64,000 nucleotides of DNA from Tetragonia tetragonoides (lineage: Eukaryota > Streptophyta > Magnoliopsida > Caryophyllales > Aizoaceae): assembly GCA_038025085.1 (NCBI GenBank), contig CM076144.1:35994501-36058500 (forward strand). The letters are read 5' to 3'. This document shows positions 1 to 12,839 of this stretch, in pieces. The position numbers and the translations under genes are program-made. Numbering within the stretch: position 1 is the first letter of the stretch; each line of letters starts with the position of its first letter. Under the pieces are notes generated by a model. It worked only from the letters and a program-made list of their open reading frames with translations. It was not told the origin of the DNA and ran no database searches.

Positions 1-272
1 CAGTTCAACCATCCTTTACATATGTTGAAATATATTCTACTTCCCAGTTCAAATAAGAAACCCAAAGCTCAAAAGTTCATACAGATTACTAATAACATTC
101 CCAAAAGTTTCTCAAATTCAGCCGCTTCTCTCAAATAGATTCGAATAATCCCTTCTATTCACGAACCTCAAACCTAATCAGAACTCTATACAGCATCGTC
201 AAATGAAGATCAAAGAGGAAATGTTACACGAGAACTACTGCCAAATTCTGAAACTCCTCATTTAACCAGCGC

Positions 273-315
<43 letters not shown>

Positions 316-1310
316 AGCAGAAAGCCACAATGATACTTAGGGAGTCCAATTCAATCTCGTACCGTCTCTTTTTTTTTCAATTTATGCTTCCTTTAACAAT
401 AACACCTATCAAATACTAATCAAATAGCCACAACCATATATAATCCCACTTCAGCACACATCTAATATAAACTTCCAAACAAAACCGAATCAAATACCTA
501 TATACCCATCAGGTGTAAATTGTAATATCCTACTCGTACTGTTGCACACCCTCTCAAAAAATACATATTATCTTCGAATTCCTCTTGACCTATCTACTCA
601 TGGTGATATCAAGAAACAGATATTCCAGATTGCACAATGATGAAGACACTCATCTAATAACAAGCTCAGGAGTCCTAGATACCAGACTGATGAAATAATT
701 CTACTTCTGTCAGTTCATACCTTTAACTTGATTCTTTTTCCTTCATAATACACTATCAATCATGATCACATCCACCAGATATATATATATCACCAATTTC
801 ACTAACATTCCCAAGTGTTCCTCAAATCCAACTTTTGCATCATTTCCACATCAATCCAAAATGTTCACCTCCTAATTCATGAAAGTTGTTTTTCCCTCCA
901 TGCATACCATCAAGAACGATGATTGAATCTCAAAGTCCAAACATACATCCCCACTTCCAAATTCTATAAGATTCTAAATAATTCATTAGATTCAACCTGC
1001 TCCTTCCTCCCCAATAAATTGACAAGATGCAGCCATTCAAGTACCTAATGGTGTAGGACAACTAATCTATGAGGTAACAATAAAAGGCCTCTAACTTTAC
1101 AAGAGGGCAAGACCATCAGATTTAGGAAATCACTGACACGCAGTAACTGTATGCAAATCAAACCTGAGCCGGAATTAGACTACCACATTACCACAATGCT
1201 CTTAACCTGTAAAATGAAATCTGATATCCCAACTCAGTTCATTATATCCAATTTAAGGTCCACCATCATTAATCAAAGCTTAAACCATCTACTCAAACTC
1301 CCGGTACCAC
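1..1310. repeat. Diverged duplicate A (partner at about 2816-4150)
   Basis: This AT-rich stretch aligns by eye with 2816-4150 at an offset of about 2.8 kb. Shared blocks include the region around 80-280 (matching 2895-3070) and around 780-1060 (matching 3715-3985), the latter holding the phrase CAAGTGTTCCTCAAATCCA. Similarity is patchy, with many substitutions and small indels, so the duplication is old. A poly(A) run of about 38 bases sits at 275-312. Short open frames on the minus strand are not conserved between copies and I do not call a gene. What the unit originally was is unknown. Confidence 0.6.
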
Positions 1311-2815
1311 CAAAGTGTGTAGTCCTTTAAGAAAATATATACCACAAGGCTGACATTCAACTGTAAAAACCAGGTCACCAGCAACCTCTAAAAGTCCTCC
1401 AGATTCTAAAATTTCCACACGGGACATATAATACTATAGCACCTTGGATCCTACAAATCTACTTTCCATATGAGCTAAATTCAACTTCTCTAGTAATACT
1501 ATAAAGCACATTGGATCCCTCAAATATAATTCCGATATGAACTCATTCAACTTCTCCCAAGCCCATTTGACTGTTTCCAACTCCACCAAAATTCCTAAGA
1601 GTCCTCCAAATTCAACATTCTCATCCAACTTGGAATCTTTCATCTTTACCTCCTAATTTAGACATCCTAGCATTTAGGATTATTTAGTTTCTTTGATTAA
1701 AAAAAAAAATTATTATAATAATAATGAAGACCAACCATCTCAAATTCCCTCAAACAAAGAGCTAAGTTTACAGTAACATCCCCAACAAAGAACAAAAAAC
1801 AAATGATCTCAACTAATACAAAGTAATTTATTATTATTTTACCTTATTTCCAAATATTTGTGAACACAAGCGTTCATATAACCCCATGAATGACCAAATC
1901 TCAAAGTAAAGAAGCCAACACTCAATCTCACTCACAACCTGGATTAAGTTATAATTCAAACTCCTTTCCCGAAACAAATCTCATTACCCACCCAATGCAC
2001 ATACCCAGTGAAGTCAAAGCAAGGAATATTTACTATTTTCAGACAATAACAACCACAAGATTCTTCGAATCACTCACATAAACACCAAGTCTACCTTGCA
2101 CTTCTTTCCCTGATTCTCATTCCTTTTACTTAGTTCACATAACCACCACCAGGCACTAGTTACCAAACCAAAAAAACCTAAACTTCCATACAAATATCCA
2201 TTAACATTTAAAAGTTCTTCTCCCTCAAAAAAAATAAAAAAACATTAAAAAGTTCTTCATAGAACACCAATTTTCTTTTAATTAACCCCACAGGAAATAA
2301 GTAACCAAAATCACATCTCAACCCTGCCCAAGTTAACTCACCACCAAAATGCACAAAACCCTTGCTTCAACAAGCTTTATTACATATCCATAACCACTCT
2401 AGCAAGTACATCCCCGTAGAACCCTGGTATTCCACTCCAATTCCTTTTAACATAGTACTGCTATTTATTCAATGTTATAAAAATGTTCACAACTTAAGTG
2501 CCATACCTTTATAATAAAGGTCCTTCACACCTCATCATTCTAGGTCTAAACATCCCAAAAACCTTTTTGCCCATCAAATCCTTTTAGCATGTTAAAACTC
2601 AAAGCTTATAAATACTATCCAACAATCCCAAGATACAAACAACCTTATATTCCGCGAAGCCTTACCTCAAACCCTGACTGATCTATGGAGTAAAAACACC
2701 AAAGTCTTCCATGTTCCATCTCATAACCGACCAAATCACCAACTTCTCGAAGCGACCCACATGAAGAATCAATTTCACCCCAAAATAGCGAACGCACTTT
2801 GATATGGGATTACCT
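1311..2815. other. AT-rich sequence, no gene recognised
   Basis: Both strands were read. Only short open frames without recognisable domains are present. The style of sequence (short phrases such as CCTCAAACTCA recurring in variant form) matches the duplicated blocks on either side, so this is probably more of the same degenerate repeat landscape. No terminal repeats or TSDs were found. Confidence 0.4.
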
Positions 2816-4150
2816 TAATTATTCTTCACATATGATGAAGTATATTGTACTTCCCTTAATCAAATAAAAACCTCAAAGTCTCAAAGTCCCAAAGTCTATT
2901 CAGATTACTGATAACATTCCCTAGAGCTCCTCAAACTCAGCCACCTTTCCACATAACTTCTACGTTCTGTTTCATAAATCTCAAACCTTATTCAATAACA
3001 AAATTGTTAAATAGACAATGTTCTAGAAGAGGACCACTACCAAATTCTCAACCTTCTCACTTAGAAAGAAGAAAACCGGAAACCTTATTTCATCATGATA
3101 ATACTTATGGAATTCATTTAATATCATGTAATCTGCTTCCTCACTGTAGCACCATCAACTATCTAAATCTAATCAAGAACCGAAAAAACTGATCCCACTT
3201 CAACAAATCTCTACAGTAAAATTCCCAATTAACATTGAATCCACCTTCACATATAAATTAATCCTACTCGTACACCTTAAAAGAAATACTCACTATTTTC
3301 AACATTCATTAGGTTTATCAATCCATAGTGACATAAAAAATAAAAAAAACGATAAGACCTAAATGCATAAAAAAAAAAAAAGAAAGAAATAAAGAAAGAA
3401 AGAAAGAAAACAAATAAACACTCTCTATGTTCTACATCTCAATATTTCTGAACACTCTACCTCTTTTCCCCAAATAAATTCCACTTATAAAACCTCTGTC
3501 CTTAATTTTAATCCAAGTAGAAAACAGAATATCTGTATGCCAAAGCACAACCTTCAAGTTTATATATCCAACAATGAAAATGTTACTCATCTATAGGAAC
3601 TTCAACAAGGAAATATAGAACCACAATTACCACTCAAATATTCTTATATCTCCAATCCTTTGCACTTGATTCTCCTTCCTTTGAATTACACCAATCATCA
3701 AAATTCCACCAGCCAATAATTTCACCATTTCAAATAACAACCCCAAGTGTTCCTCAAATCCATCTTTTTTCCATATCAATCCAAAAATCTTACTTCAATA
3801 TTCACACAAATTATTAATCCCTCCATCAATACCAACAAGAATAACGATTGAATTTTAAAGCCCAAACATGCATCCCAACTTCCGAATTCCACAAGGTTCT
3901 AAATAATCCCTTTATGCTCCTCCTACTTTGCCGATAAATTGACATGATTCACCAATTCAATTGCATAATGGCGGGACAATTAACCTCTGAAGTAATAACA
4001 AAAGCCCTCTGGAATGTTTAAAGAAAAAAAGAAGACAAGATTTTTGAAATCCCCTACAAGCATTAGCTATATGAAATCAATTCTAAGAACCAACCTCAGT
4101 CCATATTCCATTATATCAATTTTTTTTTGTCCACCATTCCATGATCAATG
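2816..4150. repeat. Diverged duplicate B (partner at 1-1310)
   Basis: Second copy of the 2.8-kb-offset duplication. The start at about 2816 (CACATATGATGAAGTATATT) matches the start of the window (CATATGTTGAAATATATT), and collinear similarity continues through 3200 and from 3640 to about 4140. Its right part became the first unit of the 995-bp tandem array annotated separately, so the array formed inside this copy and is the younger event. Confidence 0.6.
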
Positions 4151-6664
4151 ACTTAACCTTAGATTCCCACAACCGACTCCACAAAGCAGTAGCAATGTTA
4201 TGTACCACTTTAATCAACCTCCTCCCATGCATCTCAATGATTACACAAGTCATAACCATACACCTATACTCAACTAACCTTGACATATAAATTAAGTCAT
4301 ATTCGCACTCCCTCTTCATTCCAACGTTCTCCTCATCAGAGCAAACTCAAAGCACATAATATACACAAGTGAAATTATCTCCTATTAATCTCTGAACCTA
4401 TAGAACTCCTCAAACTCAATCGGCTCCACAACAAGTTCCAGAATCCAGTATCATATGGAAAGAGCACTAATATGAAAATACCTAAAAGACACAACATCAA
4501 ATCACCTATGAACTATCTTTGTTATATGAATCCAACACATGTCTCAAAGCTCGAAAATCCATTCCTTTAACCATACTCAATGTTTCTCGATTTCGATATC
4601 CTATCCCCCATTCATTCCAGTGGTTTACATTCTTACTCACTACCTTAACGTTAGCATAATAATCTAACAACGAAAATGTTATATCTCCAATCCTCAAAAT
4701 TCCACCAGCCAAAAATATCACCATTTCAACTAACATCCCCAAGTGTTCCTCAAATCCATCTTTTTTCCATATCAATCCAAAAATCTTACTTCAATATTCA
4801 CAAAAGATTATTAATCCCTCCATCAATACCAACAAGAATAACGATTGAATTTTAAAGCCCAAACATGCATCCCAACTTCCAAATTCCACAAGGTTCTAAA
4901 TAATCCCTTTACGCTCCTCCTACTTTGCCAATAAATTGACATGATTCACCAATTCAATTGTATAATGGCGGGACAATTAACCTCTGAAGTAATAACAAAA
5001 GCCCTCTGGAATGTTTAAAGGAAAAAAGACCATCAGATTTTTTAAATCCGCTACAAGCATTAGCTATATGAAATCAATTCTAAGAACCAACCTCAGTCCA
5101 TATTCCATTATATCCAATTTTTTTTGTCCACCATACCATGATCAATGACTTAACCTTACATTCCCACAACCGATTCCACAAAGCAGTAGCAATGTTATGC
5201 ACTACTTTAATCAACCTCCTCCCATGCATCTCAATGATTACACAAGTCATAACCATACACCTACACTCAACTATCCTTGACATATAAATTAAGTAATATT
5301 CGCACTCCCTCTTCATTCCAACGTTCTCCTCATCAGAGCAAACTCAAAGCACATAATATACACACATGAAATTATCTCCTATCAATCTCTGAACCTATAG
5401 AACTCCTCAATCTCAATCGGCTCCACAATAAGTTCCAGAATCCAGTCTCATATGGAAAGAGCCCTAATATGAAAATACCTAAAAGACGCAACATCAAATC
5501 ACCTTTGAACTATCTTTGTTATATGAATCCAACCCATGTCTCAAAGCTCGAAAATCCATTCCTTTAACCATACTCAATGTTTCTCGATTTCGATATCCTA
5601 TCCCCCATTCATTCCCGTGGTTTACATTCTTACTCACTACCCTAACGTTAGCATAATCTAACAATGAAAATGTTAAATCTCCAATCCTCAAAATTCCACC
5701 AGCCAAAAATATCACCATTTCAACTAACATCCCCAAGCGTTCCTCAAATCCATCTTTTTTCCATATCAATCCAAAAATCTCACTTCAAATATTCACAAAA
5801 AATTATTAATCCCTCCATCAACACCAACAAGAATAACGATTGAATTTTAAAGCCCAAACATGCATCCCAACTTCCAAATTCCACAAGGTTCTAAATAATC
5901 CCTTTATACTCCTCCTACTTTGCCGATAAATTGACATGATTCACCAATTCAATTGTATAATGGCGGGACAGTTAACCTCTGAAGTAATAACAAAAGCCCT
6001 CTGGAATGTTTAAAGGAAAAAAGGCCATCAGATTTTTGAAATCCCCTACAAGCATTAGCTATATGAAATCAATTCTAAGAACCAACCTCAGTCCAATAGT
6101 CCATATTCCATTACATCCAATTTTTTGTCCACCATTCCATGATCTATGACTTAACCTTAGATTCCCACAACCGATTCCACAAAGCAGTAGCAATGTTATG
6201 TACTACTTTAATCAACTTCCTCCCCATGCATCTCAATGATTACACAAGTCATAACCATACACCTACACTCAACTATCCTTGACATATGAATTAAGTTATA
6301 TTCGCACTCCCTCTTCATTCCAACGTTCTCCTCATCAGAGCAAACTCAAAGCTCATAATATACACACGTGAAATTATCTCCTATCAATCTCTAAACCTAT
6401 AGATCTCCTCAAACTCAATTGGCTCCACGATAAGTTCCAGAATCCAGTCTCATATGGAAAGAGCACTAATATGAAAATACCTAAAAGACACAACATCAAA
6501 TCACCTATAAACTATCTTTGTTATATGAATCCAACCCGTGTCTCAAAGCTCAAAAATCCATTCCTTTAACCATACTCAATGTTTCTCAATTTCGATATCA
6601 TATCCCCCATTCATTCCAGTGGTTTACATTCTTACTCACTAACCTAAGGTTAGCATAATAATCT
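3718..6664. repeat. Three tandem copies of a ~995-bp unit
   Basis: The landmark TCACCATTTCAA recurs at about 3721, 4718 and 5712, giving periods of 996 and 994 bp. Other landmarks such as CCTCTGAAGTAATAACAAAA (about 3985, 4982 and 5975) and the CCAACCTCAGTCCA block (4091, 5088, 6083) keep the same spacing. Copies are highly similar to each other, much more so than to the block at 780-1310. The third copy loses similarity just after GCATAATAATCT near 6664. Minus-strand open frames of 67-91 codons recur in corresponding places but carry indels between copies and show no known domain. Confidence 0.9.
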
Positions 6665-8388
6665 GTCAGGTGACAATGAAAATATGTGCACTTTTCAGAC
6701 TTAACACTGCAAGTAAGAAAGCAACTGTGCTATCTAATTCCTCTAGATACATAGCTTTTTCTGGTTCCTATTTAGCTCTTTTTCTTCTACGGTAATGCCA
6801 TCAAATGCAAAAAAATCAAAGTCTCAAATCTCAGAATCAGATATCCACTTACCCGCTCACTATATGTACAAAAGGTCCAACATCAACCATATTATCAACA
6901 ACCAAATCCAAATTCTTTACCTCCTATTCACACACAATAGCCTTGCAATTAGAGATTCAAACTGGTCTCAATCCCTCTAATCAAGTTGATCCAAAAAGAA
7001 AGCTTTGCATTTATTAAGAATAAAGGAGCCACAAAATTCTTACTTCATAAAACATCACATAGAGAAACTTTCTGTTGTAGAATATCAAACAAATGACAAA
7101 ATCAGATCATCTCAACTATCCAAGAAACATAAAATTAACATTTCTTCTAACCCATACACTAACGTAGTTTAAAATCAATCATTCAACCGCCCAAACGACA
7201 TTATAGTTTCCAACTATTTCACCAAAAAAACACTATCCCCCAAGCAAATCCGTTCATTTACCCATTGGTTCACATAAAACTAACTAACCTGGTATCCAAA
7301 AACATCAAGAAAATCCCATATATCAAGTAAGATTCCTTCCACATATCCCATAATCCTCGGGATCAACACAACTACCCTTTACAGAAAAGTTATACTCCAC
7401 TTCCCCTATTTCAACCATTTTCCTCAATTATCAACCTTCATGATAGTAGCATCAACAATCAAACCATAAAGCTCGAAATGCATTCCAACTCCGCTATCAT
7501 TCCCAAGAACATCACAAACTAAACCTCAAATAAATCTCCATAACTTACTTTCCAATTCACATACCCCAGTCAACTTTAAACTCAAAAGAGCTAAAACCCA
7601 AGAAAATACAGTAACTTCTTGCTATTCATCTGACACAATATCAAATCAGAGTCTACTAGATTCACCACATGAAAAGAAATCTAAATTAGAGTCTCTAACT
7701 GGTATTGGCAAATCCTTATTCTTCACACTGAAATTAATTCTCATTTTTCACTTCTATTCACTTGCTCTCTTCCCATAGCATGCACCATCAGTAGTCAACT
7801 CACAAAGGGAAAAAGTTTACTTCCATTTCAATGATTTACAGTCCTATATAACCTACTAACTTTCCTTTCGATTCACTTGTCCCAACCCGAAACTTAACCC
7901 TAACTTACCTATGAAGCATACCAAATCCTCAAAAATAGTTCACACAAAGAATAAATCTCTTACTTAATCCACAACGAGCTCCAGAATTATATTACAGCAA
8001 TGCTCCTTCACATAATCATCAAGATACTGTCGTATACTTTGTTCTCCTCCTTTCACAATAAGAACATCAATGATCAAAACATGAAAGTCGACATAGTCCC
8101 TCCCAATTAACCTTTGCATTCCAAAAAATACCTCAAACTCAATCTCCTTTTGCCAATAAATTCGCAAGAAGTTATATTGTAATCCACATGCGCTAACCTT
8201 AACGCCAATCTGTGAGGCTAAAAAAGATACACTTTTTCCTATTTTTTAAAACACAACTATTGCTTGGAAGTACCTCACATGAGAATCAACTCTGCGGTGT
8301 AAAATTTAATTTGGTGGGAAAAAAACCCTACACTGAACAGGAGCACATAACTAACTTCACATTTTAAATAATCCTACTTCTCCCTTCC
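6665..8388. other. AT-rich sequence, no gene recognised
   Basis: No coding region, terminal repeat or RNA gene could be supported. Part of it (around 8100-8165) weakly echoes the phrase CCAATAAATTGACAAG found in the duplicated blocks at 1005 and 3930, so the same degenerate repeat family extends here. Confidence 0.35.
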
Positions 8389-8724
8389 CATGTAATTTAC
8401 TTTCTCTTACACTGCCACATTAGTACACTTATCATTTACCAATAAGTCCTCGAAACCATAAACCATTCCTCAATTCAGTAACATTCCAGATAATTCCTCA
8501 AGGTAACCCCTCCTCTCAAACCCAACAATTTACCTTCTAATTCGAGTACTCCTCTCCATGTAATTTACTTTCTCTTACACTGCCACATTAGTACACTTAT
8601 CATTTAACAATCAGTCCTCGAAACCATAAACCATTCCTCAATTCAGTAACATTCCAGATAATTCCTCAAGGTAACCCCTCCTCTCAAACCCAACAATTTA
8701 CCTTCTAATTCAAGTACTCCTCTC
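8389..8724. repeat. 168-bp direct tandem duplication
   Basis: CATGTAATTTACTTTCTC begins at 8389 and again at 8557, and the two 168-bp units are nearly identical to their ends (units 8389-8556 and 8557-8724). The few differences suggest a recent event compared with the neighbouring diverged repeats. Confidence 0.9.
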
Positions 8725-9025
8725 CACCTAACCTAACAAGACTATGGAAATGCAGCAATCAATCATCAACTATCAAGTGAAACTTATTCTTCCTCTTTGA
8801 TCTCATCATTCACAGCGAAAAAATAGACAGTGCATACTCTTTTCAGGAAATATCATTCCTCCAAAAACAAGTCAATAAACTATGTTACCATCACTAAAAC
8901 AGTAAAATCCCCTACATGGCTACATCCCAATAAAAACAACCTAAATAACCAGAAAAATTCAACATAATGAAAATTGATAATAGAATGAAATAGCAAAGAC
9001 AATCATTAAATTAAAGACAAATCAG

Positions 9026-9026
9026 C

Positions 9027-9063
<37 letters not shown>
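9026..9063. repeat. Poly(A) tract
   Basis: A run of nearly 40 uninterrupted A residues. No retrotransposon body or TSD could be tied to it, so it is listed only as a simple repeat. Confidence 0.8.
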
Positions 9064-9066
<3 letters not shown>

Positions 9067-9259
9067 TAAAAACTAGAAAGTACATACCAATTACTCATAA
9101 CATGAAATTCCAATTCCAGCCTTATATGCTCATAAACACCACCACTTACATAAAACCTACAAAAATCACAACCCCTCTATCAACAATCAAACCACCAAAC
9201 AGCCATAAACCCTAATTTAAAGCAATAACGTAAAATCAAAATACAATTACTATACTTAC

Positions 9260-9700
9260 CTTCTGATCGATATTTATCGAGAAAAAGAGAAAGTGGAGAG
9301 AAGATTGAAATTTCTAGGGTTTCGGACGAATTAAGAAAAGGTTCCTGCAAAAATCAGAACCTTTATATCAAATTTTGAACCAACAAACCTCCAAAAACCC
9401 TAATTCTTATTGCAACAACATAACATCTGAAATTTCACAATCAAATTATCTACTTACCTTCTATTTGATCTTCAACAAACGGACACTACAAGACGATCAT
9501 GATTAAATGGCACAATAGATCTTCGTCGTGTACCTCCAACGGCAGCCCTGTTATTCTTCCACTTCCGGTGACTAATCGACATTTGCCGAGAGAGAGAGAT
9601 GAAGCTTTGGAATTTTTAGGGTTTTCGACGAATTTGTGAAAATAATCGAATTCCTTTGATAGAGCAAATTGGTGGGTGTTTGGGTATTTATGGGGTGTGT
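9260..9700 (-). promoter_or_regulatory. Putative minus-strand promoter with duplicated 5' exons
   Basis: Read on the minus strand, a TATA-like CATAAATA lies near 9685-9692. It is followed by a leader with AAACCCTAA (the plant telo-box type motif), an ATG at 9582 opening a 36-codon frame that ends near 9472, and a strong splice donor AAG^GTAAGT after 9458. About 200 bp further on is a diverged second copy of the module: a TTTTTGCAG acceptor-like site near 9344, another AAACCCTA, and another AAG^GTAAGT donor after 9260. This looks like the 5' end of a transcript running left into the repeat-rich region. The downstream exons were not recognised, so coding status is unknown. Confidence 0.4.
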
Positions 9701-10129
9701 ATATGGCGGTGGATTGTGAAAGGGCGGGGTCGGTTTACAACGGATCTTTTTTCACAGACAACAATTTTCGCATGCCCAGTGTTCTTTAATCTTTAGTACT
9801 AGGTGAAGAAAGTCGGTGGCGTGATATTTTTGTTTAAAAAAGAAAAACGAAAATAAAAAGGTCGGCACATAGTCAAATGTACAGTCAACACCACGCGTAA
9901 ACATTGGGCCCATACGCCCATTGCTAAAACAAATTGGACTGCGATTTATATTAGGTCTGGGCCGTCTAGCCCCTGGTTCGTCTTGGATAGTCCAATGAAC
10001 GTGGGGTTTTTATTTCAAATTTTCTATTTTTCTTTTTTGGATTTTCTTTTTCCTAGAATCCCTTAAAATATACTTGTTTCTTGAGCAACTCCTGTTTTGG
10101 ATTTGGTGAATTGATTGAGCTTTGGTCTG
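9701..10129. other. Intergenic stretch before the PIF element
   Basis: Upstream flank of the putative minus-strand transcript and left flank of the PIF insertion. No gene or repeat boundary recognised. Confidence 0.4.
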
Positions 10130-10325
10130 TTAGGTGGCGTTTACTTTGAAGTAATGAGATTGCATTGCAATGCAATAAAAGATGCAATGTAATGGGAATA
10201 TAATGCAATGCAATAGTGATTGCATTACCATGTTTACTTGACTTCGAACTTTTTTCACTATGTAAAGGAATGACAATTGCATTACCATGTTTACTTCCAA
10301 TTATCTCAATATTGTAATGCAATCA

Positions 10326-10342
10326 AAGTTTTGTTATTTTTT
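10326..10342. repeat. Left TSD of the LINE (17 bp)
   Basis: AAGTTTTGTTATTTTTT occurs here and again at 15311-15327, exactly bracketing the LINE. On the left it merges with the T-run that represents the poly(A) tail of the minus-strand insertion. Confidence 0.85.
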
Positions 10343-10483
10343 TTTTTAATTAATTAGAACTTATCATTAATCATCAAACATTACAATATCCTAGAGGACA
10401 TACCCTCTCTTGATCATCTCCATAGCAAGATGTTATCTTCTAGGAAGGGCCCATCTAAAACCATGGAGAAGTGTACAGAAAAT

Positions 10484-10999
10484 CTAAAGCTTGCTAAACC
10501 AATCTCTATGCTCCTGAGAAGTCTTCTTTGGTATCAGAGCACTAATTCTCAGTCTAATTTCCACTCTAATTTGCTGCATAACAACTTCAGGCTTCCTGGC
10601 CATGTGTTCCCAATGCGCTTCATTTCTACATTTCCAGACATGATATATAAGAGCTATCATTCCAGCCAGCATCACCATTCGGACAAATTTTGGGTTCCTA
10701 GAGATCCATTTACATATCCTCCACACTTGAGTATACATAGTTTTGATCCCTAGCCACTCTTTCACCAATCTCAAACATTTTCCACTGAAATTGCATCCAA
10801 ACAGCAAATGCTCCCCATTTTCAGTTGCATCACCACATAGTATGCAGACATCATCATTGCAAACTTTAATTCTCATCAATCTCTCCTTTGTTTGCAATTT
10901 GTTGAGAGCAGCCATCCATGCTATAAATGCATGCTTTGGCTGATTGAGCCTGTTCCAGATCCAAACAGCCCAAGGCACCTTAACATCAGTGGGTTGCAA
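10484..10999 (-). pseudogene. LINE ORF2 C-terminus, zf-RVT region
   Basis: This frame encodes the C-terminal part of ORF2, with the WIWNRLNQPKHAFIAWMA block followed by a CILCGDATENGEHLLFGC cysteine/histidine cluster typical of the zf-RVT region of plant L1-like proteins. It ends with DWFSKL and a stop; no RNase H follows. It is separated from the reverse transcriptase part (11066-11650) by a frame break near 11.0 kb. The domain is established for plant LINE ORF2 proteins; loss of function here is inferred from the breaks. Confidence 0.85.
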
Positions 11000-11065
11000 C
11001 CATTTGTAGCCACTTTTGACAGTGTAACCCCCTGTAACATTTCCTGACCATGTATCATGAGTGTA

Positions 11066-12594
11066 TCAAGACTTGAATATGCCCCTACAATCACAAATTT
11101 TCTTCCATGCCCAGCAGGCAGAGGGAGTAATTTTATACTCCCACCAGCTTTTCCCCTTTAAGTAGACATGGTGCACCCATTTTACCTTTAAGGGATCTTG
11201 TTTAGATGCCAACCACCACACATATTTACCCATGGAGACAATATTCCAGATGAAGCAATCTTTGACATTTAAACCACCAGAAGCTTTTGATCTGCATACA
11301 AACTCCCAAGCAATAGGTGGAGTTCTAGAGTAAATAGCTTTACCATCCCATAGATAATTTCTACAAATAGCCACAATTTTATTCAAAATGGTCTTGGGGA
11401 GCACAAAAATTGAAGCCCAGTAAGAGTGAAGAGTTAATAGCACTGAATTAACCAAAATTGTTCTTCCAGCATAAGACAAGTGCTTGGACCCCCAATTCCT
11501 GATTCTAGAGATGACTTTTTCTACTAGAATATCACAATCTGTGTTGGACAATCTCTTGAAAGACACAGGAATGCCCAAGTATCTAAATGGGAGTTCACCA
11601 ACATGGTAACCAGAGGCTGTTGTGATACTCTTAACAGTATTCTCAAACACATTACAAAAGTAGCCTAAGGAGCAGACTTACTTTTGTTAGCAACAAGTCC
11701 AGAGCAAGCAGAAAATGTTTCAAAGCCTCTCAAAAGGAGCAGAATAGAGTCTAAATTACCATGACAGAACATTAACAAATCGTCAGCAAAACACATGTGA
11801 TTCAATCCTAAAGCCTTACATTTAGCATGATACTTGAAATTTTTCTGATCCCCCACCCATTTCAATACTCTAGATAAATATTCCATGCAAATCACAAATA
11901 GTAGAGGAGACATAGGATCCCCTTGCCTAAGTCCTCTTTTACCATGAAAAAATCCATGCAATGATCCATTGATAACAAGAGAGTAAAAAGGAGGTGAGAC
12001 ACATACCATGATCCAGTTTGTAAATTGTGCAGGGAAGTTCAATGCTTTCAACATATCCTCCAAGAAAAACCATTCAATGCTATCATATGTTTTTTGCAAG
12101 TCAACTTTAAGCATACATCTAGCTGAAGTAGACTTCCTCCCATATTTACTTACCAAGTCTTGTGCTATTAAGACATTTTGTACTATGTATCTTTTAGCCA
12201 CAAATGCCCCTTGCACCTCATCAATCAAATCTGGCAACACCTGCTTCAACCTTGTACAGAGAAGTTTGGATATGCATTTGTAAAGGACTGAACAACATGC
12301 AATTGGTCTGTAGTCCTTTACTGAATTAGGTTGATTCTTTTTGGGTATAAGAGTAATAGCTGTAGTATTCACTTGCTTTAGTAGCTTTCCATGTTTAAAG
12401 AAGTCTAGCACAGCCTCAGTGACTTCCTCTCCCACTATATCCCATGAATCCTTAAAGAACTGTGAGCTGTAACCGTCAGGTCCTGGGGAATTATCCCCTG
12501 GAATAGAAAAGATTGCTTTCTTAACCTCCTCAGATGTGAATGGCATGCAGAGAGCTTGACAATGTTGTTCAGTAACAACTGGACCTTGTTTCAC
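11066..12594 (-). pseudogene. LINE ORF2 reverse transcriptase (two frames)
   Basis: The first part (12594-11665) has the non-LTR reverse transcriptase motifs in order: GPDGYSSQFFKDSW, the TLIPKK and DYRPIACCSVLYK block, RGLRQGDPMSPLLF and the catalytic MCFADDLLMF. The second part (11650-11066) continues with the GELPFRYLGIPVS block and a thumb/linker region rich in Trp. A frameshift near 11.66 kb separates them. The catalytic FADD is intact, but the polypeptide is broken here and near 12.6 kb. This would copy LINE RNA at the nicked target site if functional. Confidence 0.9.
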
Positions 12595-12839
12595 CAGGTT
12601 AACAATCTACAGACTGCGTAGGAGAGTTAGATGACCCTAGCAGCCCCTTATAGTAGTCAAGAAAAGCATTTATCAGCTCATCTGGGTTGGAGGATACGTG
12701 CCCTGCTTCATTCTGAATAGTATAGATGCTGTTCTGATGTCTCCTTATCCTGATGCTATTGTGAAAGAAAGCTGTATTAGCATCCCCATACCTAAGCCAA
12801 TGAGCCTTCCTCTTTTGCTTTAAGTAGCAACCTTTGGCA

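Noticed and set aside
4116..5769. Minus-strand open frames of 67-91 codons recurring in the 995-bp repeats
   Set aside because: They recur only because the DNA is repeated, change length between copies through indels, and show no recognisable domain or splice structure.
10133..10330. Left PIF end as an independent short MITE
   Set aside because: No matching right end lies nearby, whereas the end at 24819 matches in TIR, TSD and predicted element size; kept as the less likely alternative.
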